Shown here: one piece after another, positions 23,808-29,000 of the stretch | How the letters are laid out: each line of letters opens with the position of its first letter | Numbering within the stretch: the stretch's first letter is position 1 | Source: Glandiceps talaboti | Lineage: Eukaryota; Hemichordata; Enteropneusta; Spengelidae | Length of the DNA stretch: 29,000 nt | Assembly: GCF_964340395.1 (NCBI RefSeq) | Contig: NC_135570.1 | Span: 1,016,001 to 1,045,000 of the forward strand | Direction: 5' to 3' | The notes under the pieces: model-generated | What the model saw: only the letters and a program-made list of their open reading frames with translations | Database searches by the model: none | What the model was told of the DNA's origin: nothing | Translations under genes and position numbers: made by a program

Positions 23808-23838
23808 GGCGACAACGACGACGACGACGACGACGACG

Positions 23839-23873
<35 letters not shown>

Positions 23874-23968
23874 TATGAGAAGAAGAAGAAGAAGAAGAAG
23901 AAGAAGAAGAAGAAGAAGAAGAACAACAACAACAACAACAACAGCAACAACAACAACAACAACAACAC
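23808..23968. repeat. Four-block trinucleotide microsatellite: (GAC)n-(AAC)n-(AAG)n-(AAC)n
   Basis: GAC units to about 23840, AAC to about 23870, a six-base break, AAG units (about 23878-23922), then AAC again with one AGC. The 78-codon Thr/Arg frame is a repeat translation. Confidence 0.96.
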
Positions 23969-24864
23969 TTTATTTCGTGAGATTAACGCGCCTGGTCACG
24001 TGCATTCACGGAAATTCAATGTGACACATTTACACATTTTTTAAACTCAAAGTTTATCAAAGTTTTTTGTTATTTATCGTTGATTTCTCGTCATTTTGTT
24101 ATCATTTTCATCTTAACTTTGATTATTCGCCCTGTTGTTTTCGTCGACTTGAAAAAGAAGTAAGCTTGCATAATAACTGACACGAATAGTAATCGAACTA
24201 ATTGTAAGAGCTATCTGCGTAAGGAGAGACCTTGAAAGTACATACAGGCAATTGAATACTGTGTGAAAGACATCCCTTACTTACTTGCTATTTGGTTTCG
24301 TGGAACGTACAAAGGTGGACATAGGTTTAAGTTTCATCATCAAAAGAACTAAATTCAGCATAAGATGACTTTTCAGCACGTTAATACATTAATTGAAATG
24401 CTGTATAATCCGTGAAAATAAGTTAAAATCTCGGGTCATTGAAACAGAACTAGAGTAGAGACACAAAAGATCAAAGCAATCCCGCGTCTCCCTGTAGTAT
24501 TAAAATGTACACAAAGCAGAACAAAGAAGTTGAAATTTGGACAAGGAGCGGCACATCGACTACGCGCGGTTACAAACAAGAGGAAGAGAGTTAATCCTGA
24601 ACGAGACTGGCACAAATCTCGCGAGAATAAGAACAAGATAGACTCAATTAACCATCAAATTGAAACGGAATTGGTTCTTTATTTTAGTCTATTAGTGCAC
24701 TTTACTATTTTAAGTACCAAACTACGTCACATTGATTCTGTAAGCCTTTCGTACATGAATCCCTCTAATTCTCAAAGAAAAAAAAAACCCTATATATCAT
24801 CTGTTCTAGAAGTAAACAGATGTTACTTGTGAGTTTTTATCCTTAATTGTATTTATAAATATAC
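23969..24864. other. Unique sequence with a CpG-richer patch and opposed short frames
   Basis: A 100-codon plus-strand frame (24530-24832) and a 66-codon minus-strand frame (24436-24636) overlap at a slightly CpG-richer patch (24480-24630). The plus frame begins with a basic stretch, but I do not recognise a family and coding status is doubtful. Confidence 0.45.
24617..24626. promoter_or_regulatory. TCTCGCGAGA palindrome, promoter-type motif
   Basis: An exact copy of the 10-bp palindrome TCTCGCGAGA, a word enriched in CpG-island promoters and bound by BANP in vertebrates. It lies in a mildly CpG-richer patch with frames pointing both ways. Established knowledge covers the motif; its activity here is inference. 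Confidence 0.35.
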
Positions 24865-24986
<122 letters not shown>

Positions 24987-25040
24987 CCCTACAGAAAATC
25001 TTGTCCAGAACAAAATAATTATCTTATGTTATTTATCCTT

Positions 25041-25157
25041 ATGGTTCCACTGATGAAATACACTAATGTGAGAACGTGGGATATGAACCCTGACCTTTAA
25101 TTTATGGCTTCACTGATGAAGTACACGAAAGTGAGAACGTGGGATAGGAACCCTGGC
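25041..25157. repeat. 63-bp tandem duplication, two diverged copies
   Basis: ATGG(T/C)T(C)CACTGATGAA(A/G)TACAC begins at 25041 and 25104, and both copies continue into GTGAGAACGTGGGATA(T/G)GAACCCTG. The GGGATATGAACCC word faintly resembles a reversed tRNA-type B box, which would hint at a SINE remnant, but no A box or tail is visible. Confidence 0.78.
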
Positions 25158-25529
25158 ATTCAATTGTAAATTTTCAGTATTATCTACGCGTAGCATAGAT
25201 ACAAACTATGATTACAAATCAACTTAGGATTGATCGATGATTTATATAAAACAATCATCAGTATATCATGATATTATGTAAAATGATAAACTTACTAATC
25301 ATAAATATCTTCGAGTCCAATTTCAAGTAATTCATTACTCTTGACCGATGACAGTGCAATACTATTAGTGTAGGAAAAGTTCACCAACAAAATCATTTCC
25401 AAAGTGTGTACTTCAAAGAACATCATTACAAGCACCGCTACAGAATCGAAATTAGGAAAACTTAAGGGGTAACCCGAAGCACGCCTTCAGGGTTTGGGAT
25501 TGGTGAGGCAAATAATAAAGTGACATTGT
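25158..25529. other. Unique AT-rich sequence, no gene seen
   Basis: Contains the palindrome CTACGCGTAG (25184-25193) and a small hairpin GATGATT/AATCATC (25236-25259). No frame or other structure. Confidence 0.5.
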
Positions 25530-25633
25530 TCAATATATTAACAGTATTAGCACACTGCTCTAATCGGATCAACAATAATGGAAAATTTTCGTCTGAAATA
25601 AAATATTAACAAATTAAGCGCTTAAGGAGATGA
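25530..25633 (+). repeat. 104-bp dispersed repeat, copy 2 (copy 1 at 13093-13196)
   Basis: Identical to copy 1 except for one base, in the same orientation, 12.4 kb away. The 12-bp palindrome TTAAGCGCTTAA is at 25614-25625. The flanks on both sides are unrelated to those of copy 1, which fixes the element ends. A 39-bp satellite begins 568 bp downstream, paralleling the 41-bp array downstream of copy 1. Confidence 0.92.
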
Positions 25634-26200
25634 AGATTGTGTGTGCGTACAAGGCAGTGATGACTTGCAGCTAAATGAGACCTGTTCCCACGAGACATGT
25701 TTTTAGTCAGGATTAAACTGAACATAACGAAGTCAACTTTAAGAGAGAATAGAATTTTCTCCGTGAATTGTTCACAAAAATTGATTTTTAAAATTTCAGT
25801 TTCCTGTATATCATGTGGAATTTTAGAACTGTTGAAGCGTACGGCGTTGGTTTTTAACTGAACCATTTCATAAACATAGCTAATAGACAAAGAGATAGCA
25901 ATTCATATTTCAAAAGGAGAAATATACCGTTATACGTACTTTTATACCGTGATATATATTGTCAAAATTCACATAATTATTTTTCTTAGAGAACGTTGAA
26001 TATTTTGAAAAATAACAGCTGAGTTCATTAAATGCTGTGTGTTTGTTTGTTTGTAGTTAGTGATTTAATTTCTCCAAGAGACTTTTGGCTTTGTCCGCAA
26101 TCAAGTTAATTTTTTTTTATAAGATGACCTATGTTATGTCATTAACACTGGGATCACCAAATGTAATTTCATTACTGTAGTGCAAATGTTTGACTATCGC
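25634..26200. other. Unique AT-rich sequence leading into the satellite
   Basis: A 94-codon minus-strand frame (25606-25890) begins within this stretch and ends inside the 104-bp repeat; it is unrecognised and probably chance. A GTTT tract lies at about 26039-26055. Confidence 0.5.
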
Positions 26201-28217
26201 GATCAAATATATACGTATTGATAATGTCGTATTCGCTTACACAATCAAATATCCGTATTGATAATGTATTCGCTTATACAATCAAACATATACGTATTGA
26301 TAATGAATTCGCTTATACAATCAAATATATACGTATTGATAATGTATTCGCTTATACAATCAAATATCCGTATTGATAATGTCGTATTCGCTTACACAAT
26401 CAAATATATACGTATTGATAATGTATTCGCTTACACAATCAAATATATACGTATTGATAATGAATTCGCTTATACAATCAAATATATACGTATTGATAAT
26501 GTATTCGCTTATACAATCAAATATATACGTATTGATAATGTCGTATTCGCTTACACAATCAAATATATACGTATTGATAATGTATTCGCTTACACAATCA
26601 AATATATACGTATTGATAATGAATTCGCTTATACAATCAAATATATACGTATTGATAATGTCGTATTCGCTTATACAATCAAATATATACGTATTGATAA
26701 TGTATTCCCTTATACAATCAAATATATACGTATTGATAATGTATTCGCTTATACAATCAAATATATACGTATTGATAATGTATTCGCTTATACAATCAAA
26801 TATATACGTATTGATAATGTATTCGCCTATACAATCAAATATATACGTATTGATAATGTATTCGCTTATACAATCTAATATATCCGTATTGATAATGAAT
26901 TCGCTTATACAATCAAATATACGTATTGATAATGTATTCGCTTATACAATCAAATATATACGTATTGATAATGAATTCGCTTATACAATCAAATATATAC
27001 GTATTGATAATGTCGTATTCGCTTATACAATCAAATATATACGTATTGATAATGTATTCGCTTATACAATCAAATATATACGTATTGATAATGTATTCGC
27101 TTATACAATCAAATATATACGTATTGATAATGTATTCGCTTATACAATCAAATATATACGTATTGATAATGTATTCGCTTATACAATCAAATATATACGT
27201 ATTGATAATGTATTCGCTTATACAATCAAATATATACGTATTGATAATGTATTCGCTTATACAATCAAATATATACGTATTGATAATGTATTCGCTTATA
27301 CAATCAAATATATACGTATTGATAATGTGTTCGCTTATACAATCAAATATATACGTATTGATAATGTATTCGCTTATACAATCAAATATACGTATTGATA
27401 ATGTATTCGCTTATACAATCAAATATATACGTATTGATAATGTCGTATTCGCTTATACAATCAAATATATACGTATTGATAATGTCGTATTCGCTTATAC
27501 AATCAAATATATACGTATTGATAATGTATTCGCTTATACAATCAAATATATACGTATTGATAATGTCGTATTCGCTTATACAATCAAATATATACGTATT
27601 GATAATGTCGTATTCGCTTATACAATCAAATATATACGTATTGATAATGTATTCGCTTATACAATCAAATATATACGTATTGATAATGTATTCGCTTATA
27701 CAATCAAATATATACGTATTGATAATGTCGTATTCGCTTATACAATCAAATATATACGTATTGATAATGTATTCGCTTATACAATCAAATATATACGTAT
27801 TGATAATGTCGTATTCGCTTATACAATCAAATATATACTTATTGATAATGTATTCGCTTATACAATCAAATATATACGTATTGATAATGTATTCGCTTAT
27901 ACAATCAAATATATACGTATTGATAATGTCGTATTCGCTTATACAATCAAATATATACGTATTGATAATGTATTCGCTTATACAATCAAATATATACGTA
28001 TTGATAATGTATTCGCTTATACAATCAAATATATACGTATTGATAATGAATTCGCTTATACAATCAAATATATACGTATTGATAATGTCGTATTCGCTTA
28101 TACAATCAAATATATACGTATTGATAATGTATTCGCTTATACAATCAAATATATACGTATCGATAATGTCGTATTCGCTTATACAATCAAATATATACGT
28201 ATTGATAATGTCGTATT
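26201..28217 (+). repeat. 39/42-bp satellite array, about 51 units, direct orientation
   Basis: The unit contains TTCGCTTATACAATC, AAATATATACG and TATTGATAATG. I count about 51 units by eye. Three junction types occur: GATAATGTATTCGC (39 bp, most units), GATAATGAATTCGC (39 bp, creates GAATTC, six units) and GATAATGTCGTATTCGC (42 bp, fifteen including the truncated last one). A few units lack two bases at AAATAT(AT)ACG. Each unit holds ATCAA and TTGAT eleven bases apart and the palindrome ATACGTAT. Both lengths are multiples of three, so frames up to 436 codons stay open; they overlap in two phases and repeat the same peptide, so they are not genes. Confidence 0.97.
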
Positions 28218-28298
28218 GACACAGTTGTATTCCTAGTGATATCTGGTTTTACAGAGCCGTCATTATTTACGGCCTGGGGTTGAGGGAATCTCAATCTC
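28218..28298. other. 81-bp spacer between the inverted satellite arms, with a small hairpin
   Basis: A non-satellite sequence joining the two oppositely oriented arrays. GCCGT (28256-28260) pairs with ACGGC (28269-28273) around eight bases. Nothing else is recognised. Confidence 0.85.
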
Positions 28299-28814
28299 GA
28301 ATACATTATCAATACGTATATGTTTGATTGTATAAGCGAATACATTATCAATACGTATATGTTTGATTGTATAAGCGAATACATTATCAATACGTATATA
28401 TTTGATTGTATAAGCGAATACATTATCAATACGTATATATTTGATTGTATAAGCGAATACATTATCAATACATATATATTTGATTGTATAAGCGAATACA
28501 TCATCAATACGTATATATTTGATTGTATAAGCGAATACGACATTATCAATACGTATATATTTGATTGTATAAGCGAATACATTATCAATACGTATATATT
28601 TGATTGTATAAGCGAATACGACATTATCAATACGTATATATTTGATTGTATAAGCGAATACATTATCAATACGTATATATTAGATTGTATAAGCGAATAC
28701 ATTATCAATACGTATATATTTGATTGTATAAGCGAATACATTATCAATACGTATATATTTGATTGTATAAGCGAATACATTATCAATACGTATATATTTG
28801 ATTGTATAAGCGAA
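28299..28814 (-). repeat. Inverted array of the same 39/42-bp satellite, 13 units
   Basis: Every unit is the reverse complement of the 26.2-28.2 kb unit. Eleven units are 39 bp and two are the 42-bp type (near 28533 and 28615). The order of unit types outward from the spacer does not mirror the direct arm. Together the arms can form an imperfect stem of about 500 bp. The 168-codon (+) and 211-codon (-) frames are repeat translations. Confidence 0.97.
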
Positions 28815-29000
28815 CTCAACAACTAACGAAAGGTGGAATACTGTAATGTTTTAAAAAGTATACACTGAAACATTCGCTTTTATTCTACAACCAAATACAC
28901 AAGCCATGTAAAAGAAAAATTTGCTTAACAATGCTTTGAAAACATCAAAAGCAATAACCAAGGCTGCTGTATTCTGCGAGTTTACCGTAGTTACATCAGG
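28815..29000. other. Unique sequence to the window edge
   Basis: No feature seen. Confidence 0.5.

Noticed and set aside
24530-24832. 100-codon plus-strand frame as a small basic protein gene
   Set aside because: Length is compatible with chance, the second half is ordinary AT-rich translation, and no family is recognised.
26201-28217. CRISPR array
   Set aside because: The repeats are contiguous with no unique spacers, there are no cas genes, and the surroundings look eukaryotic.
26258-28236. Open frames of 206 to 436 codons across the 26-28 kb array
   Set aside because: They are translations of a 39/42-bp satellite; both lengths are multiples of three, several frames overlap in different phases with the same sequence content, and the array is interrupted by an inversion.
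28187-28822. Inverted satellite arm as a simple read-foldback artefact
   Set aside because: The unit order of the two arms does not mirror, which a foldback would produce; misassembly by other means remains possible.

Overview
The window looks like non-coding nuclear DNA from an animal, most likely a marine invertebrate; a mollusc-like or other lophotrochozoan genome is my best guess, at low confidence. The reasons are indirect. The sequence is AT-rich, both strands are dense with stop codons, and there is no bacterial gene packing. It holds long pure microsatellites ((AT)n, (GT)n, (TGTC)n, (GTCA)n), many minisatellites, and dispersed repeats. I cannot support a single protein-coding gene, tRNA, rRNA or complete autonomous transposon. 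The open frames of 60 to 436 codons are either translations of tandem repeats whose unit is a multiple of three, or short unrecognised frames of the size chance would give. I read the window as an intergenic region or the inside of a large intron.

Layout. 0-1.3 kb: a 51-bp minisatellite (142-455) and an (AAC)n tract. 1.3-6 kb: mostly unique AT-rich DNA with a GT tract, a 21-bp duplication, and one copy of an old dispersed repeat (about 5150-5310) whose inverted partner lies at about 17785-17968. 6-9.2 kb: a run of microsatellites ((TGAA)n, (GT)n, 89 bp of (AT)n), a degenerate array (7850-8200), and a 650-bp (TTCA)/(GTCA) array that ends in stacked hairpins and opposed C and G runs. 9.9-10.5 kb: a 60-bp minisatellite. 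11.3-11.9 kb: a palindrome cluster and a 56-bp repeat. 13.1-13.7 kb: a 104-bp dispersed repeat followed by a 41-bp minisatellite. 14.7 kb: a three-part trinucleotide tract. 15.75-16.4 kb: a highly homogeneous 69-bp array. 16.4-21.6 kb: unique sequence with a strong 63-nt hairpin, YY1-like sites and a small CpG-richer patch near 19.9 kb. 21.6-25 kb: more microsatellites, a 39-bp array with a CCAAT motif in each unit, and a palindromic TCTCGCGAGA site. 25.5 kb: the second copy of the 104-bp repeat. 26.2-28.8 kb: a 39/42-bp satellite of about 51 units that meets an inverted array of 13 units across an 81-bp spacer.

No genes can be said to work together here. The main structure is repeat architecture. 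The best leads are the inverted 39/42-bp satellite with its two-length unit code, the 104-bp element that twice sits upstream of a roughly 40-bp tandem array, and the hairpin cluster closing the (GTCA)n array.
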